Shown in pieces: positions 11,125-19,718 of a stretch of DNA of 64,000 nucleotides. The stretch is from the NCBI RefSeq assembly GCF_024609765.1, contig NZ_JANFDG010000026.1, forward strand, positions 1-64,000. The letters are read 5' to 3'. Source of the stretch: Shinella pollutisoli (GTDB lineage Bacteria > Pseudomonadota > Alphaproteobacteria > Rhizobiales > Rhizobiaceae). The translations under genes were made by a program, and so were the position numbers. Each line of letters opens with the position of its first letter. The first letter of the stretch is position 1. The notes below the pieces were generated by a model. That model ran no database searches and had not been told where the DNA came from. It worked only from the letters and a program-made list of their open reading frames with translations.

Positions 11125-13425
11125 ATGGCGGATTTTGTAGCAGTCATTCGGAGGGCCGTGGACGGCCTCTCGGACAACAATCCCGAGATGCGGTCGAAGG
11201 TCTACGAGAAAGCGCGCGGCGCGGTGCGCCGGCAGCTCGAGGCGATGAACCCGCGCCCTTCCGATGACCTCATCAAGCGCCAGCTCGACAAGCTGGAAGC
11301 GGCGATCGGCAGCGTCGAGAGCGAGCATGCCGAGGCCCTGCCCGCCGAGGAGGCGACGCCCGAGCCCGTCTTCGAGGCCGTGGAGCCGGAGCCCGCCGAG
11401 CCCGAACCCGTCGAGGCGCAGGCCGAGGAGCCGCAGCCCGTCGAGTCCGAGCCGGAACCGGTCGAACCCGAACCGGAGCCCGTCGCCGAGGAGCCGCAGG
11501 CCTGGGAAGAGCCCCGGTCCGTTCCGGAACCCGAGCCCTACGAGGAGCCGGTACGATACGAGGAGCCCCCGTCTTACGAGGAACCCGAGCCCTACGAAGA
11601 GCCCGCACGATACGAGGAGCCTGCGTCCCACGAGGAGCCTGCGCCCTATGAGGAACCCGTGCCGGTCGAGGCGGAGCATGCCGCGCCCGAGCCGGCCGCG
11701 GAGGAGAGCGCTGCGGAAGCCTATATCGAGCCGGAAGAGCCGGTAGCCCAGGCTTACGCCGAAGAGAGCCTTCCGCCGGAAGAGGCCGCTCCCGTCGAGG
11801 TCGAGGCGACCGCCGAGCCCGTCTGGCATGCGGAGCCCCAGCCGGCCGACGATTACGTTCCCTCCTGGCAGACTGACGAGGAGCCCGTCGCCGCCGCGCC
11901 GGAGCCGGAGGCCCAGGCCTCCGATCGCGACCATGCGGACGAGCCGGCCGCCGCCGAGGCGTCGGGGCCGGAGACGGACGAGCATCTCTACTGGCAGGAC
12001 CCGGCGCCCGAGCCGCCGCCGGCGGAGGAACAGCCGCAGGAGGCCGCCGCGCGGCCCGTCGAGGATTTCAGCTGGGACTGGCCGGAGGAGAAGCCCGCGC
12101 CGACCGAGGCGCGGCAGGAAATGCCGTCCGCGGGCGCCAGCGAATGGGGTGATCTCGACGATCTCCTCGGCGCGCCGCAGAAGGCCGTGCCGGCGGATGA
12201 GCCGGCATCCGCCGCGGCGGATGCCGGCCTTGCGGAAGGCGCTGCCGCGGCCGCGGTGGCGGAAACGGCCGCCCGCGGGCCCCAGCGCTCCTTCCGGGCC
12301 GAGCCGCGCAAGTCGCGGCGCAACCTCGGCGCGGCCGTGGCGCTCGTCGCGCTGCTCGCCGTCGTCGGCGGGGCAGGGGCGGCCTACTGGTTCAACCGGG
12401 ACAAGGTCGACGCGTGGGTCGGCGAGCTGGTGGCGTCGGCCACGGGACCGGCGACCACGACGACGGAGACGGCCGACACGACGCCCGCCGACGATGCGGG
12501 CGCCGACCGCAGCCTGCCTTCGGCCTCCGCCGACGGGCAGCAGCCGGCGGCCGGCGGCACCGAGGTCGCCGCCGTGGCGACCGGCCAGGACAGCAGCGGC
12601 AAGTTCACGCAGCGCCTGCTTGCCGACGGCACCGAGGTGGACGAGGGCCCGGCCCCGTCGCTCGACGCACAGGCGGCGGAAGGCAAGTCCGTCTCCCCGC
12701 AGAGCGACGAGACGGCGGCGCTCGCGACCGAGGAAACCCCGGCCGTGACCGACGGTGCCGCCGGCGGGACGGACGTCGCGCAGGACGGAGGCACCGGTGC
12801 GGCGTCCTCCGGCACGACTGACACGCAGGTGCCGGCGGCGGATGCCGGCCAGGCCGCCCTCGGCGTGGCGCAGAAGATGTTCCTCTACGAGGAGCGGCTC
12901 GGCCAGACCGGCCCGACGGCGATCGAGGGAACGGTGATGTGGTCGCAGGCCGAGGAATCGCCCGGCGCCGACGCGCGGGCGGAGCCGGTGGTGCGCGCGC
13001 AGATCAACGTGCCCGCGAGCGGGCTGACGGCGCTGATCACCTTCCGCCGCAACGCCGACCAGTCGCTGCCGGCGAGCCATATCATCGAGATCGTCTTCTC
13101 GCTGCCGGCCACCTTCGAGGGCGGCGGCATCGAGAGCGTGCAGCGCGTGGCGATGAAGCGGACCGAGCAGGACCGCGGCGACCAGCTCATCGCCGTGCCG
13201 GCGAAGATCACCGACGACTTCCACATGATCGCCCTCAACGACTTCCCGGAGGCGATCGCCAAGAACACCGAGCTCCTGCGCACCCGCGAGTGGATCGACA
13301 TCCCGATCACCTATCGCAACGGCCGGCGCGCGCTGATCACGCTCGACAAGGGCGCAAGCGGCGCGGAAGCCTTCGACACCGTGATGAAGGCCTGGGGGAC
13401 GCAAGGCTCGCCGAACAGCCAGTGA
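11125..13425 (+). CDS. Large acidic Pro/Glu-rich single-pass membrane protein, 766 aa
   Basis: Residues 1-75 are a helical, conserved-looking domain (FVAVIRRAVDGL, SKVYEKARGAVRRQL). Residues about 75-390 are very acidic and Pro-rich, with a run of YEEP/EEP repeats at about 138-180. One membrane segment lies at about 400-423 (GAAVALVALLAVVGGAGAAYWF) after a basic stretch, so the acidic part is probably cytoplasmic. Residues 425-575 are low-complexity, and 575-766 form a folded domain (MFLYEERLGQTGP, IEGTVMWSQAEE) outside. Found between purA and rpoH in rhizobia as I remember. No function known; a scaffold or polar organiser is one idea. Confidence 0.8.
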   Translation: MADFVAVIRRAVDGLSDNNPEMRSKVYEKARGAVRRQLEAMNPRPSDDLIKRQLDKLEAAIGSVESEHAEALPAEEATPEPVFEAVEPEPAEPEPVEAQAEEPQPVESEPEPVEPEPEPVAEEPQAWEEPRSVPEPEPYEEPVRYEEPPSYEEPEPYEEPARYEEPASHEEPAPYEEPVPVEAEHAAPEPAAEESAAEAYIEPEEPVAQAYAEESLPPEEAAPVEVEATAEPVWHAEPQPADDYVPSWQTDEEPVAAAPEPEAQASDRDHADEPAAAEASGPETDEHLYWQDPAPEPPPAEEQPQEAAARPVEDFSWDWPEEKPAPTEARQEMPSAGASEWGDLDDLLGAPQKAVPADEPASAAADAGLAEGAAAAAVAETAARGPQRSFRAEPRKSRRNLGAAVALVALLAVVGGAGAAYWFNRDKVDAWVGELVASATGPATTTTETADTTPADDAGADRSLPSASADGQQPAAGGTEVAAVATGQDSSGKFTQRLLADGTEVDEGPAPSLDAQAAEGKSVSPQSDETAALATEETPAVTDGAAGGTDVAQDGGTGAASSGTTDTQVPAADAGQAALGVAQKMFLYEERLGQTGPTAIEGTVMWSQAEESPGADARAEPVVRAQINVPASGLTALITFRRNADQSLPASHIIEIVFSLPATFEGGGIESVQRVAMKRTEQDRGDQLIAVPAKITDDFHMIALNDFPEAIAKNTELLRTREWIDIPITYRNGRRALITLDKGASGAEAFDTVMKAWGTQGSPNSQ

Positions 13426-13432
13426 CAAACGA

Positions 13433-13460
13433 AAAGGCCCGGCATCGCTGCCGGGCCTTT
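13433..13460. terminator. Bidirectional terminator, 766-aa gene / rpoH
   Basis: AAAGGCCCGGC (13433-13443) and GCCGGGCCTTT (13450-13460) form a perfect 11-bp stem with a six-base loop and an A/T tract on each side. It sits between convergent genes. Confidence 0.9.
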
Positions 13461-13486
13461 CTCTTTCCGTCTCTGTCTGTCCCGCT

Positions 13487-14392
13487 TCAGGCGTCTTCGA
13501 TCACGCGCAGCGACTGCGCCTGCTCGAGGGCGTATTTCTGCACGGCTTCCTGCACCTTCTCGAAGGCGCGGACCTCGATCTGGCGGACGCGCTCGCGGCT
13601 GATGTCGAACTCGGAGGAGAGTTCCTCCAGCGTCACCGGATCCTCCGACAGGCGCCGGGCCTCGAAGATGCGGCGCTCGCGCTCGTTCAGCACGCCCATG
13701 GCGCGCGCCAGCATGGCGCGGCGCGTCTCGAGCTCGTCCTGCTCGATCAGCGTCTCCTCCTGGCTGTCGTGCTCGTCGACGAGCCAGTCCTGCCACTGGC
13801 CGGATTCGCCCTCGCTGGCGCGGATCGGCGCATTGAGCGAGGCGTCGCCGGAGAGCCGGCGGTTCATCGACACGACCTCGTCTTCGGAGACGTTGAGCTT
13901 GGTCGCGATCTCCTTGACCTGGTCGGGCCTGAGATCGCCGTCGTCGATCGCCTGGATCTTGCCCTTCATCCGGCGCAGGTTGAAGAACAGGCGCTTCTGG
14001 TTGGCGGTCGTGCCCATCTTCACGAGCGACCACGAGCGCAGGATATATTCCTGGATCGAGGCCTTGATCCACCACATCGCATAGGTCGCGAGGCGGAAGC
14101 CGCGTTCCGGATCGAATTTCTTGACGGCCTGCATCAGGCCGACATTGCCCTCGGAGACGACCTCGCCGATCGGCAGGCCGTAGCCGCGATAGCCCATGGC
14201 GATCTTCGCCACGAGCCGGAGGTGGCTGGTGACGAGCTTGTGGGCGGCGTTGCGGTCGCCGTGCTCCTGGTAGCGCTTGGCCAGCATGTATTCTTCCTGC
14301 GGCTCAAGCATCGGAAATTTGCGGATCTCGTCGAGATAGCGGTTGAGACCGCCTTCGCCGGCCGTGATCGACGGCAATGTGTTTCGGGCCAT
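13487..14392 (-). CDS. rpoH: RNA polymerase heat-shock sigma factor (sigma-32)
   Basis: Directs RNA polymerase to heat-shock promoters. 301 aa. Region 2 is seen as LRLVAKIAMGYRGYG...EGNVGLMQAVKKFDPERGFRL and the WWIKASIQEYIL -10 recognition helix; the RpoH box QKRLFFNLR (region C, chaperone/FtsH control) follows; region 4 helix-turn-helix is FDISRERVRQIEVRAFEK. Rhizobiaceae usually have more than one rpoH; this one beside purA resembles the major RpoH1. See the upstream promoter entry for control. Confidence 0.95.
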   Translation of the reverse strand: MARNTLPSITAGEGGLNRYLDEIRKFPMLEPQEEYMLAKRYQEHGDRNAAHKLVTSHLRLVAKIAMGYRGYGLPIGEVVSEGNVGLMQAVKKFDPERGFRLATYAMWWIKASIQEYILRSWSLVKMGTTANQKRLFFNLRRMKGKIQAIDDGDLRPDQVKEIATKLNVSEDEVVSMNRRLSGDASLNAPIRASEGESGQWQDWLVDEHDSQEETLIEQDELETRRAMLARAMGVLNERERRIFEARRLSEDPVTLEELSSEFDISRERVRQIEVRAFEKVQEAVQKYALEQAQSLRVIEDA

Positions 14393-14511
14393 TCAGCACC
14401 CCTTTCTGAGACGGCTTCCATTCCGGCAAGCCTTGGCCGGGAGCCTGATCCAGAGCGGACCCCGTGTGCAACCATGCTCCCCGTGGGTCGTTGCGACCCC
14501 ACCGAGCTTAC

Positions 14512-14540
14512 AGATAGGTATGGCGAAACAATGATTCAAG
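14512..14540 (-). promoter_or_regulatory. rpoH promoter, heat-shock-like
   Basis: On the minus strand CTTGAA (14540-14535), a 17-base spacer and CTATCT (14517-14512) fit the alphaproteobacterial RpoH/sigma-70 overlap consensus. Transcription from here gives a leader of about 110 bases containing GGGTCG/CGACCC pairing at 14485-14499. The CTTGAA box suggests self-activation by RpoH; inferred from sequence only. Confidence 0.6.
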
Positions 14541-14629
14541 GTTCGCGGGCTTCACGATGCGCGTGAGAGCGGGCGAGGCAGACGGTCCTGCGGCGATGTC
14601 CCCATAATCTGGGGATCGGCCGGCGCAAA

Positions 14630-15670
14630 TCAAGGGTCGGCGGTTTCCATCGCCCGCAGCGCCTCGATCAGCCGGGCCATATCCTTCGGCGGCGGCGTCT
14701 CGAAATGCAGGGTCTCGCCGGTCGAAGGGTGCTCGAACTGCAGCAGGAAGGCATGCAGCGCCTGGCGGCGGAAGCCGTTCACCACGGCGCGGGCGGCCTC
14801 CGGCAGGCGGTTCGCCTTGGTGCGGAAGGCGGCACCATATTCCGGGTCGCCGATCAGCGGATGGCCGATATGGGCCATGTGCACGCGGATCTGGTGCGTG
14901 CGGCCCGTCTCCAGGCGGCATTCGACCAGCGCGGCGAGCGCGGTGCCGTCCGAAGCCTCGCCGTAGCGCTCCACCACCTCGTAATGGGTGATTGCCTCGC
15001 GGGCGTCCTCGGCGTCCTCGTGCTTGACGGCGCGCCGGACGCGGTCGGCGGAGCGGCCGAGCGGTGCGTCGATGACCCCGCGCAGCTGCCGCGGCCTGCC
15101 CCAGACGACGGCCTGATAGGCGCGCTCCAGCGGCCCGGTGCGGCCGTGGTCGGCGAACTGCTCGGAGAGGTGGCGGTGCGCCGCGTCGTTCTTGGCGACG
15201 ACCATGACGCCGCTCGTCTCCTTGTCGAGGCGGTGGACGATGCCCGGCCGGCGCACGCCGCCGATGCCGGAGAGGCTCGCGCCGCAATGGTGGATCAGCG
15301 CGTTGACGAGCGTGCCCGTCCAGTTGCCGGCGGCGGGATGGACGACCATGCCGGCCGGCTTCACCAGCACGATCAGGTCGTCGTCCTCGTGGAGCACGTC
15401 GAGGGGGATCGCCTCGCCGCGCGGCTCGGGATCGCGCGGCGCGGGCATGGTGAACTCGACGACGTCGCCCGGACGCACCTTGCGCTTCGGCTCGCTCATC
15501 GGCTCGCCGTTGACGAGTGCCGCCCCTTCCTCGATCAGCGTCTTGATGCGGCTTCGCGAATGATCGCCGGCGAGCGTCGCGGCGAGCCAGGCGTCGATGC
15601 GGCCGCTGGCGTCCTGCGGCACCGTCAGGACTTTCCTTGTCGCCTCGGCTTCTTTAAAGGGGTCGTTCAT
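14630..15670 (-). CDS. rluD: Large-subunit rRNA pseudouridine synthase, RluD/RluA family
   Basis: Converts specific uridines of 23S rRNA to pseudouridine. 346 aa. N-terminal S4 RNA-binding domain (about 20-75, LIEEGAALVNGEP...VRPGDVVEF), then the synthase domain with the catalytic Asp in HRLDKETSG (D149), followed by RTHQIRVHMAHIGHP. RluD is favoured over RluC by the S4 domain and position, but RluA-family members are hard to tell apart. Divergent from the 128-aa membrane protein gene, 35 bp apart. Confidence 0.9.
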   Translation of the reverse strand: MNDPFKEAEATRKVLTVPQDASGRIDAWLAATLAGDHSRSRIKTLIEEGAALVNGEPMSEPKRKVRPGDVVEFTMPAPRDPEPRGEAIPLDVLHEDDDLIVLVKPAGMVVHPAAGNWTGTLVNALIHHCGASLSGIGGVRRPGIVHRLDKETSGVMVVAKNDAAHRHLSEQFADHGRTGPLERAYQAVVWGRPRQLRGVIDAPLGRSADRVRRAVKHEDAEDAREAITHYEVVERYGEASDGTALAALVECRLETGRTHQIRVHMAHIGHPLIGDPEYGAAFRTKANRLPEAARAVVNGFRRQALHAFLLQFEHPSTGETLHFETPPPKDMARLIEALRAMETADP

Positions 15671-15705
15671 CGTTCGATCAAACCTGGTTTGCGGAAGGGC
15701 GCTTC

Positions 15706-16092
15706 ATGACCAACGTCGACAACGAAGATCAGGAAGACAAGCCGCTCGATCCGGTGATGGAGAATGTCCGCCGCAAGCTGATGCGTCTCCAGCTCGTCTC
15801 CGGCGGCCTCATGCTGCTCATGTTCATGGCGGTGCTCGCGGCCATTGTCTACAAGGTCACGACGCGGGATGGCAAGCCGGTCGCCGACGCCGGCAGCACG
15901 CTCACTATCCCGAGCGACGCGCCGCTCACCGCGACGGCGACGCTGCCGGCGGGCTTCGCCGTCTCCGCCGTCTCGCAGGACGGCGGGCGCATCCTCTTCT
16001 ACGGCGTGATGCCCGACGGCGGCCGCAAGGCGCTGCTCTTCGACATCGCCGCCGGCCGCATCGTCGCCGACGTCGACGTCAGGGGCGACTGA
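15706..16092 (+). CDS. Small membrane protein with C-terminal beta domain, 128 aa
   Basis: Residues 1-26 are acidic and helical; one membrane segment at about 28-50 (LQLVSGGLMLLMFMAVLAAIVYKV); then about 75 residues of beta-rich sequence (GFAVSAVSQDGGRILFYGVM) that look like a beta-propeller-type strand pair outside the membrane. It ends eight bases before the methyltransferase gene, so the two are likely co-transcribed. Conserved hypothetical of rhizobia; role unknown. Confidence 0.75.
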   Translation: MTNVDNEDQEDKPLDPVMENVRRKLMRLQLVSGGLMLLMFMAVLAAIVYKVTTRDGKPVADAGSTLTIPSDAPLTATATLPAGFAVSAVSQDGGRILFYGVMPDGGRKALLFDIAAGRIVADVDVRGD

Positions 16093-16099
16093 ACCCGCC

Positions 16100-16930
16100 A
16101 TGGCGGCGCTCGCGATCCGTATCGACGATCCGTCGGACCCGCGCATCGCCGGCTTCGTCGCGATCCGCGAGCGCGACCTGACGGGCCGCGAGGGCCGCTT
16201 CGTCGCCGAGGGCACCGTGGTCCTCCGGGTGCTCGCGCAGGCCGGGGCCGGGGGGCGGGGCTTCGAGGCGGAGGCGATCCTGCTCCTCGAAAACCGCGTG
16301 GCGGGGGTTGCGGACATCCTTGCCGGCTTCCCCGCAGACGTGCCGGTCTACGTCGCCTCGGCCGCCGTCTTCGATGCCATCGCCGGCTTTCACATGCATC
16401 GCGGCGTGCTGGCCCTCGGTCGCAAGCCGGAGGGGGTGACGGCCGCCGACCGGGTCGCGGCCTTGCCTTCGGAAAGCCTCGTGCTCGTCGGCTGCGGCCT
16501 GTCGAACCACGACAATGCCGGGGCGATCTTCCGCAATGCCGCCGCCTTCGGCGCGGATGCGGTGTTCCTCGACGAGACCTCCTGCGATCCGCTCTACCGC
16601 AAGGCGATCCGTGTGTCGGTCGGCTCGGTGCTGATGGTGCCCTTCTCGCGCGGCCTCCCGGCGGAGGAACTGCTGGCGACGCTCGCCGGTGCGGGCTTCG
16701 AGATCTGGGGCCTGTCGCCGCGCGGGGAGGTCCCCGTCGGCGCCATTCCGGCGGCGCGGCGCATCGCGCTCGTCGTCGGCGCGGAAGGCGAGGGGCTGCC
16801 GCAGGCGATCCTGTCCTCCTTCCGTACCGCGCGCATCCCGCAGAGGCCGGGGCTCGACAGCCTCAACGTCGCGACGGCGAGCGGCATCGCGCTCTACCAG
16901 ATCGCCCTTGCCATGGGCCGGATAGACTGA
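16100..16930 (+). CDS. TrmH/SpoU-family RNA 2'-O-methyltransferase, 276 aa
   Basis: Transfers a methyl group from S-adenosylmethionine to a ribose of rRNA or tRNA. N-terminal substrate-binding segment with GRFVAEGTVVLRVL; the SPOUT knot domain follows with motif 1 in NHDNAGAIFRNAAAFG, motif 2 in LVVGAEGEGLP and motif 3 in LNVATASGIALYQ. Target nucleotide not predictable. ATG lies just after the membrane protein stop. Confidence 0.9.
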   Translation: MAALAIRIDDPSDPRIAGFVAIRERDLTGREGRFVAEGTVVLRVLAQAGAGGRGFEAEAILLLENRVAGVADILAGFPADVPVYVASAAVFDAIAGFHMHRGVLALGRKPEGVTAADRVAALPSESLVLVGCGLSNHDNAGAIFRNAAAFGADAVFLDETSCDPLYRKAIRVSVGSVLMVPFSRGLPAEELLATLAGAGFEIWGLSPRGEVPVGAIPAARRIALVVGAEGEGLPQAILSSFRTARIPQRPGLDSLNVATASGIALYQIALAMGRID

Positions 16931-16940
16931 GCGGTGCCCG

Positions 16941-18044
16941 TCAGGCCTCGTCGCCGAGCCGCTCGCGCGCGCGGCCGGCGAGGCTCTTGCCGTCGCCCTC
17001 GAGCGCCGGGTCGATGGAGCCGATCAGCGTGCGCACCGGCGAGGACGGCCCTTCGCGCGTGGCGGTGAGCACGATCATCTTGGTGGCGATGTCGGCCATC
17101 TCCTCGCGCAGCGCCGCGTCGTTGCTGCCGTCCGCCGCGGAAAGCAGCCGCTCGGAGAGCGCCGTCGCCTGGTTGCGCACGTCCTCCTCGAGGGCGTTCA
17201 CCTCCACGAGCGGCGGCGCCTTGACGGCGTTGCGGCTCGTGCGGGCGGTCTTCGCCGGTGTCTTGCCGTCCCCCGTCAGCGCCTTCACCTTGTCGCGCAG
17301 GCGAGCGATCTCGGCGGTCCGCCGCTCGATCACGCTGTCCCTGTCGGCATTGCCCGCGACGGCGCGGGACAGGCGGCCTTCGAGCCGGCGCACGCGCTCC
17401 TCCTCGTTCGACAGCCGGATCTCCAGCGCCTTCGCCTGCTCGGCGGCGGCCTTCAGCTCCTCGCGCAGGCGGTCGCGCTCGTCGCGGAGGCCAGCGAGCC
17501 GGCTCTTCAGGTTCTCCTCGGTCGTGTCGTGGGTGGCGAGATCGATGCGCATGTTGTCGATGTCGGCGACGAGATGGTTCGCCTGGCCGGTCAGCCGCTC
17601 GATCTCGAGCAGGCTGTTGCGGTTCTCACGGTCGGCGGCATTGAGGGCGGTCTTGAGCTGGACGATGGTGAGCTCCGCCCGGCGCAGCGCCGAGCGCATG
17701 TCGGCGGCCTCGATGTTCATGTCGGCGATCTGGGCGTGCAATTCGGCGTTCTCGGTGCCGATCGCTGCGGCCTGGGCGAGAAGCTTCTCGTTGCGCACCC
17801 GCTCGAGCGTGTGCTTCTCGCGCTCGCGCGCCACGCTCTGGGCAAGGCGCGCGTTCTCGGCGGCGAAGGCGGCACGCGCCATGTCCTTCTGCGCACGCAC
17901 CTCCTGGGGGCTCAGCGGCATGGTCGCGAGAAGGCGGCTTTCCGTGAAGCGGACGATGCGCTTGTGCACGGCCGGCGCGACCATCAGGCCGGCGAGCGTG
18001 GCGGCGAGGAAGCCGAGCGCGAAGAGGAGGGCGTACTCGATCAC
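16941..18044 (-). CDS. Membrane-anchored coiled-coil protein, about 367 aa
   Basis: One N-terminal membrane segment (IEYALLFALGFLAATLAGLMV) then basic residues and a long coiled coil from about 55 to 245 (heptads through AENARLAQSVAREREKH, LRDERDRLREELKAAAE), and a Lys/Ala linker before a shorter C-terminal helical domain. GTG at 18044 (VIEYALLF) is preferred because it places the membrane segment at the very N-terminus; the frame stays open to 18107, with TTG at 18050 another choice. Resembles rhizobial envelope/division scaffolds; role unknown. Confidence 0.75.
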   Translation of the reverse strand: MIEYALLFALGFLAATLAGLMVAPAVHKRIVRFTESRLLATMPLSPQEVRAQKDMARAAFAAENARLAQSVAREREKHTLERVRNEKLLAQAAAIGTENAELHAQIADMNIEAADMRSALRRAELTIVQLKTALNAADRENRNSLLEIERLTGQANHLVADIDNMRIDLATHDTTEENLKSRLAGLRDERDRLREELKAAAEQAKALEIRLSNEEERVRRLEGRLSRAVAGNADRDSVIERRTAEIARLRDKVKALTGDGKTPAKTARTSRNAVKAPPLVEVNALEEDVRNQATALSERLLSAADGSNDAALREEMADIATKMIVLTATREGPSSPVRTLIGSIDPALEGDGKSLAGRARERLGDEA

Positions 18045-18190
18045 GGTCAATTCGTTCCAAAACGGTCCGCGGACGCCCGCACTATAGCGGCCCCGCCGCG
18101 ATTGCACAGGGGGCGTGCCCGCGTTTTCAACTCTCGGTTAACCGGACGGGCGAGGGCGGCCTTTCATTCGCCCGCCGATGCGAAACGCGC

Positions 18191-18775
18191 TCAGAAGGGA
18201 TTCCAGGTGGGCTGCTGCGTGAGCTTCAGGTAGCCGGCATTGATGCCGAGGCGGGCGCCGACGCCGGTGCGGATCGGCACCAGCACGAGGTCGTCCTTCA
18301 CCAGCACCGTCATGCCGACGCCGGCGACGACGTAGGCCGAGCCCGAGACGCCGGCGAAGCGGTCGTAGAGGCTGTTCACGTCGGGAAGATTGTAGACGAG
18401 CATCATCGCGCGGCTGCCCTGCCCGCCCCAGTCGAGGCCGAGGGAGGGGCCCTGCCAGAAGACCTGGTGCTGGCCTGCGTTCTTGGTGTTCAGCGTGCCC
18501 TCGCCGTAGGTGAGGCCGGCGACGAAGGCGCCGGAGCCCTCCTGGCCGAGGATGTAGCCGTTCGGCAGGCCGTAAGATTCGAAGGCGCGCTCGACGACCT
18601 TGGCAAGCCCCCCCGAGGTGGAGCCGAAGAAGCCGTGGCCGGCGTCGACGATCTCCTGCATCGAGTACTGGTTGCCGCCGGAGGATTGCGCGGAAGCCGG
18701 AAGGGCCGCTGCCGCGATCAGGGCAAGGGCCGCCACGAGCCGGGCGGCCGCCGTGAACAGTTTCGAAACACCCAT
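18191..18775 (-). CDS. eipA: Envelope integrity protein EipA (DUF1134), periplasmic
   Basis: 194 aa with a signal peptide (residues 1-29, LVAALALIAAAALPASAQ, cleavage after ASA). The mature domain has the DUF1134 signatures GLTYGEGTL, WQGPSLGLDWGGQGSR, MMLVYNLP, VGMTVL, VPIRTGVGARLGINAGYLK, which build a small beta-barrel. In Brucella, EipA supports envelope stress resistance and its gene is directly activated by CtrA. Here the gene is divergent from chpT and shares an intergenic CtrA-like box, which agrees with that control. Confidence 0.88.
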   Translation of the reverse strand: MGVSKLFTAAARLVAALALIAAAALPASAQSSGGNQYSMQEIVDAGHGFFGSTSGGLAKVVERAFESYGLPNGYILGQEGSGAFVAGLTYGEGTLNTKNAGQHQVFWQGPSLGLDWGGQGSRAMMLVYNLPDVNSLYDRFAGVSGSAYVVAGVGMTVLVKDDLVLVPIRTGVGARLGINAGYLKLTQQPTWNPF

Positions 18776-18836
18776 GTCCCGTTCGCCTTCCTTCTGTTCC
18801 GGACGCGGTTCCATGCAGCAATTTGACCTCAGGGTC

Positions 18837-18851
18837 TTAACAATCGGTTTA
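18837..18851 (+). promoter_or_regulatory. CtrA-like box between eipA and chpT
   Basis: TTAA (18837-18840), seven bases, then TTTA (18848-18851): one mismatch from the TTAA-N7-TTAA CtrA site. It lies 60 bp from the eipA start and about 105 bp from chpT, so it could serve either gene. Confidence 0.6.
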
Positions 18852-18956
18852 CCAAATGTGGTGTCATTATGGCTGTCTTCAATTCGGGCACGCCGCGGAT
18901 TCGCGCGGCGTGCTATGCGTCGCGCCGGTTGGTCGCGCGGCCTTGGGAGAAACCTT

Positions 18957-19616
18957 ATGGCGAAGAATCCGAACCTCACGTTGACCGGTCCCGATCTGGC
19001 GGCGCTCCTGTGCAGCCGGGTCTGCCACGACATCATCTCGCCGGTGGGCGCCATCAACAACGGCCTCGAACTGCTCGACGAGGGCGGCGCGGACGCCGAG
19101 GCGATGGACCTGATCCGCACCAGCGCGCTGAACGCCTCCGTCCGCCTCAAGTTCGCCCGGCTCGCCTTCGGCGCCTCCGGCTCGGTCGGCGCGTCGATCG
19201 ACACCGGCGAGGCGGAGAAGGCGGCACGCGATTTCGCAGCCGCCGAGAAGAAGACGGAGATCACCTGGACCGGCCCGCGCGCCATCGTCGCCAAGAACCG
19301 GGTGAAGCTGCTGCTCAACCTGTTCCTCGTCGCCTACGGCGCCATCCCGCGCGGCGGCTCGATCGACGTGACGCTGGAGAACCCTGAATTCGACGCGACC
19401 TTCCGCCTCGTCGCCAAGGGGCGCATGCTGCGCGTGCCGCCGAAGTTCACCGAGATCCTCTCCAGCACGCCGGAGGAGGCGGTCGACGCCCATTCGATCC
19501 AGCCCTACTACACCGTGCTGCTGGCCGAGGAGGCGGGCATGGCGCTCGACGTCGAGACGGGCCCGGAGGAGATCGTCTTCTCGGCCCGCTCCGTCGCGAC
19601 CGGGGACGCGGCGTAA
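18957..19616 (+). CDS. chpT: Histidine phosphotransferase ChpT
   Basis: Relays phosphate from the hybrid kinase CckA to CtrA and CpdR. 219 aa. Phosphoacceptor H24 lies in SRVCHDIISPVGAINNG, the histidine-kinase-like dimerisation helix; the C-terminal half resembles a degenerate kinase ATPase domain without working nucleotide motifs, as in Caulobacter and Brucella ChpT. Start at ATG 18957 with GGGAGA eight bases upstream. Upstream of the receiver gene and ctrA, so the whole output branch of the phosphorelay is adjacent. Confidence 0.93.
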   Translation: MAKNPNLTLTGPDLAALLCSRVCHDIISPVGAINNGLELLDEGGADAEAMDLIRTSALNASVRLKFARLAFGASGSVGASIDTGEAEKAARDFAAAEKKTEITWTGPRAIVAKNRVKLLLNLFLVAYGAIPRGGSIDVTLENPEFDATFRLVAKGRMLRVPPKFTEILSSTPEEAVDAHSIQPYYTVLLAEEAGMALDVETGPEEIVFSARSVATGDAA

Positions 19617-19718
19617 CGGAGCGTTAGGCATGTCCGCTAACGGTTTGTTTTCCAGACGTCGGTAGAGTCGCCTGTCATATCGTTCCCGTCCTGCGTGCGG
19701 GAGACCTAGGAGCAGACA

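Noticed and set aside
11530-11670. Tandem repeat region as a possible CRISPR or satellite
   Set aside because: It is codon-level repetition of YEEP within an open frame, without spacers.
11083-13428. 781-aa open frame antisense to the acidic protein gene
   Set aside because: Shadow of a high-GC gene: Arg/Gly/Leu-rich, no ribosome site, and it runs against a protein with domains and a membrane segment.
18129-18145. TTAACC near 18136 as a CtrA site
   Set aside because: It lies between the eipA stop and the coiled-coil gene start without a second half-site at the right distance.
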